DNA of 64,000 nucleotides from an uncultured Bacteroidia bacterium (GTDB lineage: Bacteria; Bacteroidota; Bacteroidia; Bacteroidales; UBA932). This document shows positions 32,841 through 42,241 of this stretch, in pieces. Made by a program: the position numbers and the translations under genes. The stretch spans positions 124,001 through 188,000 of the forward strand of contig CACXPG010000003.1 of assembly GCA_902769525.1 (NCBI GenBank). The letters are read 5' to 3'. Under the pieces are notes generated by a model, which was not told the origin of the DNA, made no database searches, and saw nothing but the letters and a program-made list of their open reading frames with translations. The number at the start of each line of letters is the position of its first letter. Positions within the stretch are counted from its first letter, which is position 1.

Positions 32841-34727
32841 CTACAATTTGTTCTCGAATCTTGAAATCAGTTCCACAGCTTTCCTGTACTGTGCGTCCAT
32901 AGCCCCGGCCGCTCCTTCAGGAGAATAGCGGACCATCTCGCAGTCGTCCAGAAGTGAAATCAGGCTGGAGATATCCTCGGCAGGAACTTGCTTGGACAGC
33001 AGCGTATCCTGAATAATGTCTCTCTGCAGGTCAGACCGCTGGATAGAAAGCTTGTCGGCCGTGTAGCCCAACAGCGCCTTGTGCATCTCCTCGTAAAACT
33101 CCTGGACCTTGTTCTGCGACAAGAATGACTGGGCAAGCTTGAGCCTCTGCCGGGCCACCTTGTTGGCCTTGCGGTTTCGGCTGCGGACAATATCTTTTTC
33201 TAGGGCTATCTTGTTGGCCATAAGCTTCTTGATTGCAAAGTACGCCGCAACCAGAAGAGCTGCTATCAGGTAGTAGATCCAGCTGACAGAAAGGAAATCC
33301 CCGCCTCCGACTGACGGAACAGAAGTCTTCAGATAACGGATATCCTCGCCCAGATTGTTCACCGACCTCTGTGCAGGCGGAACATACATTCCTCCGGTAT
33401 TGGAAGGAGCAGAGCCCTTTCCCACCTTTACTGTAATGGTATCTGAGGTCAGAGTGTGGTATCTTCTCTGCGACAGGTCGAAATACGAATACTGCACAGG
33501 AGGTATCTGGTAAACACCCTCGCCTCTTGGAATGAACGGATACTCGATTGTCTTCTTTCCGGAATAGCCCTCGGCACCCATCGAGAAATTGTTGGTACTC
33601 TTGGCATCATATCTCTCAAAATCAGGAGGAAGCACAACTACCGGATTCTCCAGCAAGTTGAGGTTTCCGCTTCCTGAAAGTTCAACGATGATTGAGGCGG
33701 CCTCGTTTGCATTCAGGCTGTCTTTGGTAAGGCGGACATTCATCGACAGTTTTCCGATACCGCCGCCGAAACTTGACGGGGCTCCGGAAGGTATGTCGGA
33801 AACGTGAACCGTAATCTTGCCGGTAGAAAGACGCTTGCGGACAGTCGTGTATGAATCCATGTCAAAGAAGTCGTCCAGAATGCTGCGGCTTCTCTGAGGA
33901 TGGTTAAGCACCTCCACAAGGCAAACCATCTCGGAAGGATCTATAGTGAGCGTGCCTGTCTGCTGAGGCATAAGCATATATCTGCGGATGACAGCGCTCT
34001 GGTAAATCTGGTTCCCTACTTTTTCCCTGGTGAAGTTAAGGTTCTGCGGAGCCTCTGTCTCCTGGCTCCAGAAACCGTTGAACACAGGCCACTTGATATC
34101 TTCAAAAGCCCTTATGTTAGACCTGGTGTAAATCTTGAGGGTGGCCACAATCGGCTCTCCCCTGACAACCTTGGTCTTGTTGAGCGACATTCTCAGGAAC
34201 AGGTCTGCCTTGCCGTAAGAGACGGCAGCCTCGTCGCTGGAAGAAAAGGCGGAGCCTTGCTGCTGGCTCTGCTGAGAGTTCTGCTGGGAAGCCTGGCCGG
34301 TCTGCTGAGCCTGCTGGCTCTGGGTGGTCTGTCCGGACGCATTCTCCACAATCTCGATAGACAGAGGCCTGGTGGAGTAAGTGTTCCCCTCTATCTCCGC
34401 GCTGGCCTCGGAAATATTCACAGATCCGCTTGCGGCAGCTTCCAGAACATAGGTGAAAGTGACGGTATAAGAACTGGTCCGCTTGCCGTTTATGATGGTG
34501 GTGGATGAGGATATTCCCTTGGAAGGTCCGGCAATTATATCAGCACCCGAAAAAGACGGACGGTTGAAAACATCAACATCACCGTTGGCGATGAACTTTA
34601 CAAGAAAACGTTCTCCTTGCCCCACAACATTTGGGGCTTCCACTTTGAAACTGTTCTGCGCCCAGCCGAAAGCCGAAGCCGCAAGCAAGGCAAACAACAG
34701 TGCTATTTTCATTAATCCGCTTTTCAT
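32841..34727 (-). CDS. batD: BatD-like exported membrane protein
   Basis: This 628-residue protein has a signal peptide ending GWAQ and several beta-sandwich domains to about residue 460, with a Gln-rich linker around 130-165. One membrane helix lies near 487-505, followed by a basic cytoplasmic helical domain. This is the BatD (oxygen-tolerance) layout: a large periplasmic part and a short cytoplasmic tail. It lies between the BatB-BatC fusion and batE with short gaps and is part of the same operon. Confidence 0.9.
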   Translation of the reverse strand: MKSGLMKIALLFALLAASAFGWAQNSFKVEAPNVVGQGERFLVKFIANGDVDVFNRPSFSGADIIAGPSKGISSSTTIINGKRTSSYTVTFTYVLEAAASGSVNISEASAEIEGNTYSTRPLSIEIVENASGQTTQSQQAQQTGQASQQNSQQSQQQGSAFSSSDEAAVSYGKADLFLRMSLNKTKVVRGEPIVATLKIYTRSNIRAFEDIKWPVFNGFWSQETEAPQNLNFTREKVGNQIYQSAVIRRYMLMPQQTGTLTIDPSEMVCLVEVLNHPQRSRSILDDFFDMDSYTTVRKRLSTGKITVHVSDIPSGAPSSFGGGIGKLSMNVRLTKDSLNANEAASIIVELSGSGNLNLLENPVVVLPPDFERYDAKSTNNFSMGAEGYSGKKTIEYPFIPRGEGVYQIPPVQYSYFDLSQRRYHTLTSDTITVKVGKGSAPSNTGGMYVPPAQRSVNNLGEDIRYLKTSVPSVGGGDFLSVSWIYYLIAALLVAAYFAIKKLMANKIALEKDIVRSRNRKANKVARQRLKLAQSFLSQNKVQEFYEEMHKALLGYTADKLSIQRSDLQRDIIQDTLLSKQVPAEDISSLISLLDDCEMVRYSPEGAAGAMDAQYRKAVELISRFENKL

Positions 34728-34749
34728 ATCCTGTATCGAATACGCAAAT

Positions 34750-36726
34750 TTACCAATTCTTGTCCTTTTTCTTGTTCTTTGCCGCAGCCGCCTTTGCTTT
34801 CTTCACCTTCTCCTGGGTCTGCTTTTCCTTGTCCTGGATAGCCTGAAGCATCTGGGCTGCAGCCTGAGAGCTTATCTTCTGCTCTGAACCTCCGCCCTGA
34901 GGCTGCTGGTTTTGATTCTGGTCCTGGTTCTGATCTTTGTTCTGGTCTTTATTCTGGTCCTGGTTCTGGTCTTTGTTCTGGTCCTGATTCTGATCTTTAT
35001 TCTGATCCTGGTTCTGGTCTTTGTTCTGGTCCTGATTCTGATCTTTATTCTGATCCTGATTCTGGTCTTTGTTCTGATCCTGATTCTGATCTTTGTTCTG
35101 ATCCTGATTCTGGTCTTTGTTCTGATCCTGATTTTGGTCTTTGTTCTGATCCTGATTTTGGTTCTGATTCTGCTGGTTCTGGTTTTGCTGTTGCTGCTGG
35201 TTCTGGAGCATCTTCTGCGCGTATGCCAGATTTGCCTTTGCCGTCAGATCGGCAGGATTCCTGACCAGAGACTGCTTGTAAGCCTCTATCGCCTTGTCAT
35301 ACTGCTTCATGGAAAGGAAGGAGTTGCCCAGGTTGAAGAAGTACTTAGAAGCGGCTGTGCCCTTGCCCTGATGCTTGAGCATAGGGTCCTCCTTTTTGAT
35401 CTTCTCCTTTGTGGTCTGCTCTGGAAGCGTGCTTGCAGTCCCCCTCCAGTCAGGAGCAAAAGGTATCCTGGCAACTGTGTCTGCTATCCCGGCATAAACC
35501 TTCATCGAGCCCTCAATGTCCTGCTGGCGGTAGAGGGTGTTTCCGAGATTGTAGTTGCCTTTGACCGAAAGCGAGTCCTTCAGAAGACCCTTGCGGTACT
35601 CCACCTCGGATTTCTTGAAGTCATTGTCCTTGAAGTAGCGGTTTCCTTTCCTGACCTCTTTCTTGTCTGCCTGGGCAAAAACCTGGGCTGAAGAAACAAT
35701 CAGAATGAAGCAAACCGCAAACAGTTTCTTTTTCATTTTCTTGTCGCCGATCAAAAATTCCAGGAACAGGAAAAAGAGCGCTATTCCCAGAAAGTACATG
35801 AACTGCTCATTGTATTCTTCAAACGCAACTTCCTGATATGAAGTCTTTTTAAGCTCTCTTATCTTCTCAACGATGTCTCCCAGGCCAAAGTTTGTGTCTG
35901 AAGCCCTGACATAGATTCCGCCTCCGGCCTCAGCAATGTTCTTGAGGGTTTCCTCGTCAAGCTTGGTAACCACTATCTGGCCGTCCTTGTCTTTCATAAG
36001 TCCGCCTCCGTCGTCCGGAATCGGTTCTCCGGCCGGAGTGCCAACTCCAATGGTATACACGTTAATGCCGGCATCCTTGGCGGCTGCGGCTGCCTGGACT
36101 GCATCGTCTTCGTGGTTTTCACCGTCGCTGATGACAATGATGGCCTTGTTGCCCTTCTCCTGCATTCCTTCCATAGAGAAGCTCTGGGCGCAGGTGATTA
36201 TAGCCTCACCGATGGCTGTTCCCTGAACCGGTATAGAAGATGTGTTTATTCCGGAAAGGAACAGTTTTGCGGAAACATAGTCTGCCGTAATAGGAACCTG
36301 GACAAAAGACTCTCCGGCAAATATCACCAGTCCAACCCTGTCGCTGTGGAGCTTGTCCATCAGACGGGAAAGGTCCATCTTGGCCCTTTCCAGGCGGTTA
36401 GGAGAATAATCCTTGGCCTTCATGGAGTTTGAAACGTCCAGGGCTATCATAATCTCGGAACCGGTGTTGCTGCTCTCCTTGAGTTTGGCTCCAATCTGAG
36501 GGCGGGAAAGGCCTATCATCAGGAACAGCCACGCCAGGCTGAAGCAAGTCAGGCGGAGCCATCCCTTGGACTTGGACCTTTCAGGCATCAGCTCGTCCAC
36601 AAGCTTAGGATCGCCAAAACGGCGGAGCCTGCGGTTTCTTCCCCTGCGCCAAAGGGCATAGAACAGGTAGAAGAAAGGTATCGCGAATATGAAAAGAAGA
36701 AATATAGGTCTTGCAAACTGTATCAT
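34750..36726 (-). CDS. BatB-BatC fusion: VWA membrane protein joined to TPR protein
   Basis: Residues 1-330 are BatB: two N-terminal membrane helices, a von Willebrand A domain with MIDAS motif DVSNSMKAKD, and a C-terminal helix FMYFLGIALFFLFLEFLIG. At M331, in frame, a complete BatC begins with its own signal-like MKKKLFAVCFILIVSSAQVFAQ, then TPR units (about 355-530) and a Gln/Asn/Asp repeat tail. In most Bacteroidota these are two genes. Here no stop separates them, so either the fusion is real or a sequence error joined them. An internal start at 35736 could still make separate BatC. Confidence 0.88.
   Translation of the reverse strand: MIQFARPIFLLFIFAIPFFYLFYALWRRGRNRRLRRFGDPKLVDELMPERSKSKGWLRLTCFSLAWLFLMIGLSRPQIGAKLKESSNTGSEIMIALDVSNSMKAKDYSPNRLERAKMDLSRLMDKLHSDRVGLVIFAGESFVQVPITADYVSAKLFLSGINTSSIPVQGTAIGEAIITCAQSFSMEGMQEKGNKAIIVISDGENHEDDAVQAAAAAKDAGINVYTIGVGTPAGEPIPDDGGGLMKDKDGQIVVTKLDEETLKNIAEAGGGIYVRASDTNFGLGDIVEKIRELKKTSYQEVAFEEYNEQFMYFLGIALFFLFLEFLIGDKKMKKKLFAVCFILIVSSAQVFAQADKKEVRKGNRYFKDNDFKKSEVEYRKGLLKDSLSVKGNYNLGNTLYRQQDIEGSMKVYAGIADTVARIPFAPDWRGTASTLPEQTTKEKIKKEDPMLKHQGKGTAASKYFFNLGNSFLSMKQYDKAIEAYKQSLVRNPADLTAKANLAYAQKMLQNQQQQQNQNQQNQNQNQDQNKDQNQDQNKDQNQDQNKDQNQDQNKDQNQDQNKDQNQDQNKDQNQDQNKDQNQDQNKDQNQDQNKDQNKDQNQDQNQNQQPQGGGSEQKISSQAAAQMLQAIQDKEKQTQEKVKKAKAAAAKNKKKDKNW
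34912..35215. repeat. 24-bp minisatellite in the BatC tail
   Basis: A tandem array of 24-bp units encodes NQDQNKDQ about nine times, with synonymous drift between units. It continues a Gln/Asn-rich linker on both sides. Such arrays change copy number by slippage without shifting the frame, because 24 is a multiple of three. Confidence 0.85.
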
Positions 36727-36739
36727 AATCTTCCTCCTC

Positions 36740-37717
36740 CTAATCTGGCAAATGCCTTGTAAACAATCTCATAAGAACCTCCAAAAGAATAGCCGCAAAA
36801 GCCAGCAGCGCAAATCGCATGAACAGTTCCTTGTACTGCGGGTAAGAATCCACAATGGTTCTGGTCTTTTCCATCTTGTTGATTTCGGCATAGATTTCAG
36901 CCAGCTTTGTGTTGTCTGTAGCGCGGAAATACTTGCCTCCGGTATCGGCTGCAATCTGCTTCATAAGCGGCTCGTCGATATCGACTTTCACCATCTGGAC
37001 TCCGTATTCGGTAGGATAAGGAGCCTCGCCCATAGCGCCTATTCCGATAGTGTAAATCCTCACGCCGTAGGTCTTGGCTATCTCTGTTGCCATTTGAGGC
37101 GAAATCTCTCCGGTGTTGTTCACTCCGTCTGTAAGAAGTATCACAACGCGGCTCTTGGCGTCAGACTCCTTGAGCCTGGCAACAGCAGTGGCTATTCCGT
37201 TGCCGATGGCCGTTCCGTCGTCGATGATGCCGCAGTTGATGTCTTTCATCATATTGATAAGCGTCTGGCGGTCAGTGGTAAGAGGGCACTGGGTGTAACT
37301 CTCTCCCGCAAACACTACAACTCCCATCCTGTCGGCCGGCCTCTGGGCCACGAACTCAATCGCTATCTGCTTGGCGGCATTGATTCTGTCGGGCTTGAAG
37401 TCCATTGCCAGCATACTGGTGGAAACATCTATTCCCAGGACAATGTCTATACCCTCGGTAGAAACTTTTTCCAGTTCTGAAGCCGAACGTGGACGAGCGA
37501 TGGCAAGAATCAGAGCCGCAAGAGCTATACATCTGAGAACGAATGGAATATGGCGGGCAATACGCTTGAACCACCCGTCCTTCCCCTCTTGCCACGGAGT
37601 TATAGTTGATACCGTAATATATGGATGCCTGCCCTTGATCTCCCTCCAGACATAGATAAGAATTGCCAGGGGAACCAAAAGCAGGAGCCAGAGCAGTTTC
37701 GGATATTCGAAGAACAT
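36740..37717 (-). CDS. batA: BatA-like von Willebrand A membrane protein
   Basis: The 325-residue protein has N-terminal membrane helices (about 7-25 and 57-75), a VWA domain with MIDAS DVSTSMLAMD and the second motif LTDGVNN, and a C-terminal helix before LFTRHLPD. It lies 13 bp upstream of the batB-batC fusion, in the order batA-batB usual for Bacteroidota. VWA proteins of this operon work with the MoxR ATPase as membrane-bound partners. Confidence 0.92.
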   Translation of the reverse strand: MFFEYPKLLWLLLLVPLAILIYVWREIKGRHPYITVSTITPWQEGKDGWFKRIARHIPFVLRCIALAALILAIARPRSASELEKVSTEGIDIVLGIDVSTSMLAMDFKPDRINAAKQIAIEFVAQRPADRMGVVVFAGESYTQCPLTTDRQTLINMMKDINCGIIDDGTAIGNGIATAVARLKESDAKSRVVILLTDGVNNTGEISPQMATEIAKTYGVRIYTIGIGAMGEAPYPTEYGVQMVKVDIDEPLMKQIAADTGGKYFRATDNTKLAEIYAEINKMEKTRTIVDSYPQYKELFMRFALLAFAAILLEVLMRLFTRHLPD

Positions 37718-38701
37718 TTACTTACCCTCCTTTTCTTTAGCTGCCTGTGATGCGGTCTCGCTCTGCTGGAGCTGCTGCATATAGGCAAAGTTCACAAAGT
37801 TTACGGCTACAGGAATGGCCTTCTCGTTCTCTTCGGGAGCCGGATTGTGCTTGGCAAACTTCACAAGGTCTGCGGTTGAGAACATCTGCCCCAAGTCGCC
37901 TAGCACTTTCTCGTCTATCTGCTTGTCTTTCAGCTCATCCATAATCTCGGAAGAAGTCTTTTCCATTGCGCCGAAACTATATCTTGTCTCGATGTACTCC
38001 CTTATGGCATCCGTGATTCCGGTATAGTAAGCCTTCTGCTTTCCGCTCTGCCAAAGCTTCTCGGAGCGTATCTTCTCCAGCTTCTTCAGGGCTGCGATGT
38101 GAGGAGGGTCCACCGGAATCTTCTTCCCGAAGAAGTTGCGGTTCTTCTTTTTCATCGCGATGTACCTGAAAATGCCCCAGATTATCAGCAGTGCCAGAAT
38201 TCCGAGAAGAATCCACGGCAGCACTTCGCTGAAAGTCACTGGATAGGTCTCCTGCCCCTTGATGTCGTATGGTTGGAATGATGCTGTATCTATAGGAATT
38301 GTATTGACATACAGAGACGGGCGGTCTATCTTCAAGGTATCTGTCTTCCCGTTTGCGGAATAAACTATAATCGGAGAAGGAAGCACATACGAGCCGCTGT
38401 CAAACGAAGTCAGAAGCACCTTTGCCCTAAGGTTGGCCAGGCCGTTCTTAACGCTCAGCGAATCGAGCTGGATTTCACTCACTGCCTCAACTGATCCGCG
38501 GACAGAAGTGTCTCTGGCCAGTATTTCGGAATACTGTCCGATGCCAATCGGGCTGTTTTCCGGAACCGTGAAATCGAATGACCATACAACCTGGTCGCCG
38601 ATGAGCACGGAATCTGCAGAAAGCTTTGAATTTGTCACCTTCTGCCCCCATGCAGCGGACCCGAACGCCAATGCCAATATCAATAATGTCTTTCTCAACA
38701 T
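37718..38701 (-). CDS. Bat-operon exported membrane protein of unknown function
   Basis: The start at 38701 gives 327 residues with a signal peptide MLRKTLLILALAFGSAAWGQ. The frame is open 44 codons upstream inside the DUF58 gene, but those do not fit. A beta-rich periplasmic part (about 20-170) is followed by a membrane helix near 178-197 (LLGILALLIIWGIF). A helical cytoplasmic domain with YYTGITDAIREYIETRYSFGAMEKTSSEIM comes next. The layout resembles the DUF4381-like or BatD-like protein often found at this place in Bat operons. Function unknown. Confidence 0.8.
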   Translation of the reverse strand: MLRKTLLILALAFGSAAWGQKVTNSKLSADSVLIGDQVVWSFDFTVPENSPIGIGQYSEILARDTSVRGSVEAVSEIQLDSLSVKNGLANLRAKVLLTSFDSGSYVLPSPIIVYSANGKTDTLKIDRPSLYVNTIPIDTASFQPYDIKGQETYPVTFSEVLPWILLGILALLIIWGIFRYIAMKKKNRNFFGKKIPVDPPHIAALKKLEKIRSEKLWQSGKQKAYYTGITDAIREYIETRYSFGAMEKTSSEIMDELKDKQIDEKVLGDLGQMFSTADLVKFAKHNPAPEENEKAIPVAVNFVNFAYMQQLQQSETASQAAKEKEGK

Positions 38702-38709
38702 ATCTCTCT

Positions 38710-39588
38710 TTACTTGTTTTTGAAAAAGCCAATAAGGCTCTTTACGTAATCGTCCTCGGTAGAGATGCTTACAGTATCCACCTTGTAGCGGTTGAAAAGC
38801 CGCTGGGCGGACGCAAGCACCTTTTGCCCCCACTGACGGTAGCTGTCCCTAACGCTGCGGCTGGAAGTGTCGATCCAAGCATCCGCACCGCTCTCGGCAT
38901 CTCTCACCCTTACAAGACCAAGATCAGGAATCTCCCTCTCTCGCGGGTCATAGATGTTGATGGCGGATATCTCGTGGCGGTTGGCGGCCAGCTTCAGGGC
39001 TTCCTCATAACGAGGGTTGCCGCTGGAGTCCACGTCTAAAAGGTCGCTGAGCAAAAAGGCGGTGCACCTTTTCTTGATAGCCCTCGAGAGGAACCTCAGT
39101 GCCTCGGAAATGTCTGTCCCGGGCTCGGAAGGCTTGAATTCCAGTAGCTCGGAGATTATCCTCAGCAGATGGCTTCTGCCCTTTTTCGGCGGAATGAACT
39201 TCTCCACCTTGGAAGAGAAGAACAAGGCTCCTACCTTGTCGTTGTTGATGGACGCCGAGAAAGAAAGCACGGCGGCTATCTCGGCCACCAGATCTCTCTT
39301 GGTCTTGGATGATGTTCCGAAAACGCTGGAAGAAGACACGTCCACCAGCAGGACAACCGTAAGCTCTCTCTCCTCTTCATAGACCTTTATGTACGGAGAA
39401 CGCAGCCTGGCGGTAACGTTCCAGTCCATGTTGCGCACGTCGTCTCCGAACTGGTACTCTCTCACCTCGGAGAAAGCCATTCCCCTGCCCTTGAAGGCGG
39501 AGTGGTATTCTCCGGCAAAAATCTGGTGCGACAGACTACGGGTCCGGATCTCAATCTTTCGTACTTTCTTTAGAAGACTGTTGTCCAT
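38710..39588 (-). CDS. DUF58 (VWA-like) protein of the MoxR/Bat operon
   Basis: This 292-residue cytoplasmic protein has the DUF58 signature EVREYQFGDDVRNMDWNVTAR at about 40-60, then a VWA-like fold with LVDVSSSSVFG (a DxSxS-like MIDAS). DUF58 proteins accompany MoxR ATPases and are thought to act as adaptors or substrates. It lies 11 bp after moxR and 8 bp before the next gene. Confidence 0.93.
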   Translation of the reverse strand: MDNSLLKKVRKIEIRTRSLSHQIFAGEYHSAFKGRGMAFSEVREYQFGDDVRNMDWNVTARLRSPYIKVYEEERELTVVLLVDVSSSSVFGTSSKTKRDLVAEIAAVLSFSASINNDKVGALFFSSKVEKFIPPKKGRSHLLRIISELLEFKPSEPGTDISEALRFLSRAIKKRCTAFLLSDLLDVDSSGNPRYEEALKLAANRHEISAINIYDPREREIPDLGLVRVRDAESGADAWIDTSSRSVRDSYRQWGQKVLASAQRLFNRYKVDTVSISTEDDYVKSLIGFFKNK

Positions 39589-39599
39589 AATGCCTCCGG

Positions 39600-40592
39600 T
39601 TAAGGAACTGCAACTACGTTTACGATTTCGGTGATGAGGTTTTCGGTGGTTATATCCTCAGCCTCAGCCTCGTATGTCAGGCCGATACGGTGTCTGAGAA
39701 CCTCGTAGCATACGGCTCTCACGTCCTCAGGAATCACATATCCCCTTCTCTTTATGAAAGCGAAAGCCTTGGCGGCCTTTGCAAGGGAGATGCTGGCTCT
39801 TGGTGATGCTCCGTACTGGATCATTCCCTTGATCTTGTTCAGGCCGTATTCTTCAGGAGTACGGGTAGCATATACAATGTCAACTATGTACCTCTCGATC
39901 TTCTCGTCCATATACACGTCCTTGACCACGCTTCTTGCCCTGATGATGTCTTCCGGCTTGAGAACGGTGCTGGCCTTAGGGAATTCCTGGGCGTTGTGCA
40001 TCTTGATGATCTGCTTCTCCTCGTCCTTCTTAGGATAGTTCACGATAACCTTGAGCATGAAACGGTCCATCTGCGCTTCAGGCAGCGGATAGGTTCCTTC
40101 CTGCTCGATCGGGTTCTGGGTTGCCATTACCAGGAACGGCTTAGGAAGCTCGTAAGTCTGGTCGCCAATTGTAACGGCTCTTTCCTGCATCGCCTCCAGA
40201 AGGGCGCTCTGCACCTTTGCCGGAGAACGGTTGATTTCATCCGCCAGAACGAAGTTGGCGAAAACCGGGCCCTTCTTCACCTGGAACTGCTCGTTCTTCT
40301 GGCTGTAGATCATAGTTCCCACAATATCGGAAGGGAGCAGGTCAGGAGTAAACTGAATCCTCTGGAACTTGGCATCTATAATATCGCTGAGAGTACTGAT
40401 AGCCAAAGTCTTTGCCAGACCTGGCATACCTTCCAGCAGAAGATGTCCGTCTGCCAGCAGGCCAATCAGAAGATCCTCGATCAGATGCTTCTGTCCAACA
40501 ATCACCTTGTTCATCTCCATCTGGATGATGTCCACAAAGGCACTCTCTTTCTGAATCCTGTCGTTCAGTTCTTTAATGTTGATGTTCTCCAT
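39600..40592 (-). CDS. moxR: MoxR-family AAA+ ATPase, first gene of the Bat operon
   Basis: This 330-residue AAA+ protein has Walker A EGMPGLAKT, Walker B VLADEINRSPA and the MoxR block ATQNPIEQEGTYPLPEAQMDRF. MoxR ATPases act as chaperones for VWA-containing complexes, here BatA/BatB and the DUF58 protein. It is the first gene of a minus-strand run of seven genes ending with batE. The 69-bp gap to truA has no convincing minus-strand promoter of the usual form. Confidence 0.95.
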   Translation of the reverse strand: MENINIKELNDRIQKESAFVDIIQMEMNKVIVGQKHLIEDLLIGLLADGHLLLEGMPGLAKTLAISTLSDIIDAKFQRIQFTPDLLPSDIVGTMIYSQKNEQFQVKKGPVFANFVLADEINRSPAKVQSALLEAMQERAVTIGDQTYELPKPFLVMATQNPIEQEGTYPLPEAQMDRFMLKVIVNYPKKDEEKQIIKMHNAQEFPKASTVLKPEDIIRARSVVKDVYMDEKIERYIVDIVYATRTPEEYGLNKIKGMIQYGASPRASISLAKAAKAFAFIKRRGYVIPEDVRAVCYEVLRHRIGLTYEAEAEDITTENLITEIVNVVAVP

Positions 40593-40626
40593 AACTGAAA
40601 TTAACTTTTATATCTTTTGTTTTTCT

Positions 40627-40657
40627 TTTGCTCAACGCCTTTATCTTCGTACTTTTG
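40627..40657 (+). promoter_or_regulatory. Bacteroidota promoter directly abutting truA (leaderless type)
   Basis: TTTG (40627-40630), a 19-bp spacer and TACTTTTG (40650-40657) match the consensus exactly. The truA start codon begins at 40662, only four bases after the -7 box, so transcription should begin at or next to the ATG. Confidence 0.8.
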
Positions 40658-40661
40658 CAAT

Positions 40662-41456
40662 ATGAAATACTTCATCAAGCTTTCATACGACGGTGCCCCT
40701 TTCAGCGGCTGGCAGATCCAGAAGAACGCCCCGAGCGTCCAGGAGGAACTCCAGAAGGCTTTTTCACTTTTGCTCAAGGAAGATATCGAGATTACCGGAT
40801 GCGGCAGGACAGACAGTGGAGTGAATGCCGTCAACTATTTCGCCCACACTGAAATCACTTCCAAGACAGCTTTGAGTGGAAAATCCAGGCAGCAATTCTT
40901 ATACAAAATAAATGCCATTCTGCCCAAATCCATAAAGGTTTTTGGGGTATATAAAATGCACCCCGAAGCCCACGCGAGATTTGACGCCGTCAGCCGTACC
41001 TACAAGTATTTTCTGACCACCGTTCCATCCCCTTTTGACGGCCCTTACGTATGGTATCTGAAGTGCCGCAGCCTTGATATCGAGGCGATGAACAGGGCCG
41101 CTCAAAGTTTTCTTGGGACCAAGGATTTCACAAGCCTGCAGAAACTTGGGAGCGACGCTACCTCCCCCATCTGCACCGTGAGTGAAGCCATCTGGAAAAA
41201 AGCCCCGATGCCCGCTCCCCTCTCAAAGGAAAACAAGGGCTGCCGGTATGTGTTCACCGTAACCGCCAACCGGTTCCTCAGGAATATGGTAAGGGCTATG
41301 GTAGGCTCTCTGCTGGAAGTCGGCCTTCACAAGAGGGAGCCGGAGTGGATCGCCGAGATGCTTAAGGCCAAAGACCGGTGCGCAGCCGGAGCCAGCGTTC
41401 CGGGAGAGGCCCTTTTCCTCTGCGATGTAAAATACCCTTATCCGATAAAGCAGTAA
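40662..41456 (+). CDS. truA: tRNA pseudouridine synthase A
   Basis: TruA makes pseudouridine 38-40 in tRNA anticodon arms. The start at MKYFIKLSYDGAPFSGW is the family N-terminus, although the frame is open 15 codons further upstream through the promoter. The catalytic Asp lies in GCGRTDSGVNA, and the later block NRFLRNMVRAMVGSLLEVG is typical. At 264 residues the length is normal. Confidence 0.96.
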   Translation: MKYFIKLSYDGAPFSGWQIQKNAPSVQEELQKAFSLLLKEDIEITGCGRTDSGVNAVNYFAHTEITSKTALSGKSRQQFLYKINAILPKSIKVFGVYKMHPEAHARFDAVSRTYKYFLTTVPSPFDGPYVWYLKCRSLDIEAMNRAAQSFLGTKDFTSLQKLGSDATSPICTVSEAIWKKAPMPAPLSKENKGCRYVFTVTANRFLRNMVRAMVGSLLEVGLHKREPEWIAEMLKAKDRCAAGASVPGEALFLCDVKYPYPIKQ

Positions 41457-41527
41457 GCAACACTTGCACAGTTTTTGCTTACAGATAAACCGTCGCTGAA
41501 TAAAGAAATTATATAAAAACCAACAAT

Positions 41528-42238
41528 ATGACACTGCTCACATTTCTTCTCCAGGCAGACACTTCTGAGGCCATCAGCCAGGCCGCAGCTGCCGTAGCAA
41601 CACAGGAAAAGGTTTCTATGTCAATGATTGACATGGCCGTAAAGGGAGGCTGGCTTATGATCCCTCTGATTATACTCTCGATTCTGACACTTTACATCTT
41701 CGGAATGAAGTGGTGGACAATCAGCCGCGCCTCCAAAATCGACCCTAATTTCATGAAAGACATCCGCGACTATATCCACGACGGAAAGATTGCCGCCGCC
41801 CAGAACCTGTGCAAGCAGCACGACACTCCTGTCTCTCACCTGATCGAGAAAGGCATCGAGAGAATGGGAAGACCGCTGACAGACATCCAGGCAGCTGTGG
41901 AGAACATGGGAAACATAGAGGTTGCAAGGCTTGAGAAAGGACTTCCTACCCTGGCTTCCATCGCCGGCGGCGCGCCTATGATTGGATTCCTGGGTACGGT
42001 GCTCGGTATGGTGCAGGCATTCTTCAACATGAGCCAGGCCGGAAACAACATAGACATCACCCTTCTTTCCGAAGGTATCTACACAGCAATGATCACCACC
42101 GTAGCCGGTCTCATCGTGGGTATCCTTGCCTACTTCGGATACAACTACCTCACATCCAAGGTATCAGACCTAGTATTCTCACTTCAGAGCAACACTATCG
42201 AGTTTATGGACCTTCTCCACGAACCTGCAAAAAAGTAA
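41528..42238 (+). CDS. exbB: ExbB/TolQ-family proton channel subunit
   Basis: The 236-residue protein has three membrane helices: about 42-60 (WLMIPLIILSILTLYIFGM), about 140-165 (the GGAPMIGFLGTVLGMVQAF signature) and about 185-208 (TAMITTVAGLIVGILAYFGY). ExbB and ExbD form the motor that powers TonB. It is followed by exbD after 3 bp and by tonB, and together these would energise the outer-membrane receptors in the window. Confidence 0.93.
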   Translation: MTLLTFLLQADTSEAISQAAAAVATQEKVSMSMIDMAVKGGWLMIPLIILSILTLYIFGMKWWTISRASKIDPNFMKDIRDYIHDGKIAAAQNLCKQHDTPVSHLIEKGIERMGRPLTDIQAAVENMGNIEVARLEKGLPTLASIAGGAPMIGFLGTVLGMVQAFFNMSQAGNNIDITLLSEGIYTAMITTVAGLIVGILAYFGYNYLTSKVSDLVFSLQSNTIEFMDLLHEPAKK

Positions 42239-42241
42239 GTT

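Noticed and set aside
34912-35691. A 259-codon plus-strand frame with a very hydrophobic Leu/Val/Ile repeat
   Set aside because: It is the complement of the BatC Gln/Asn/Asp minisatellite; the apparent membrane repeat is an artefact of reading the repeat backwards.
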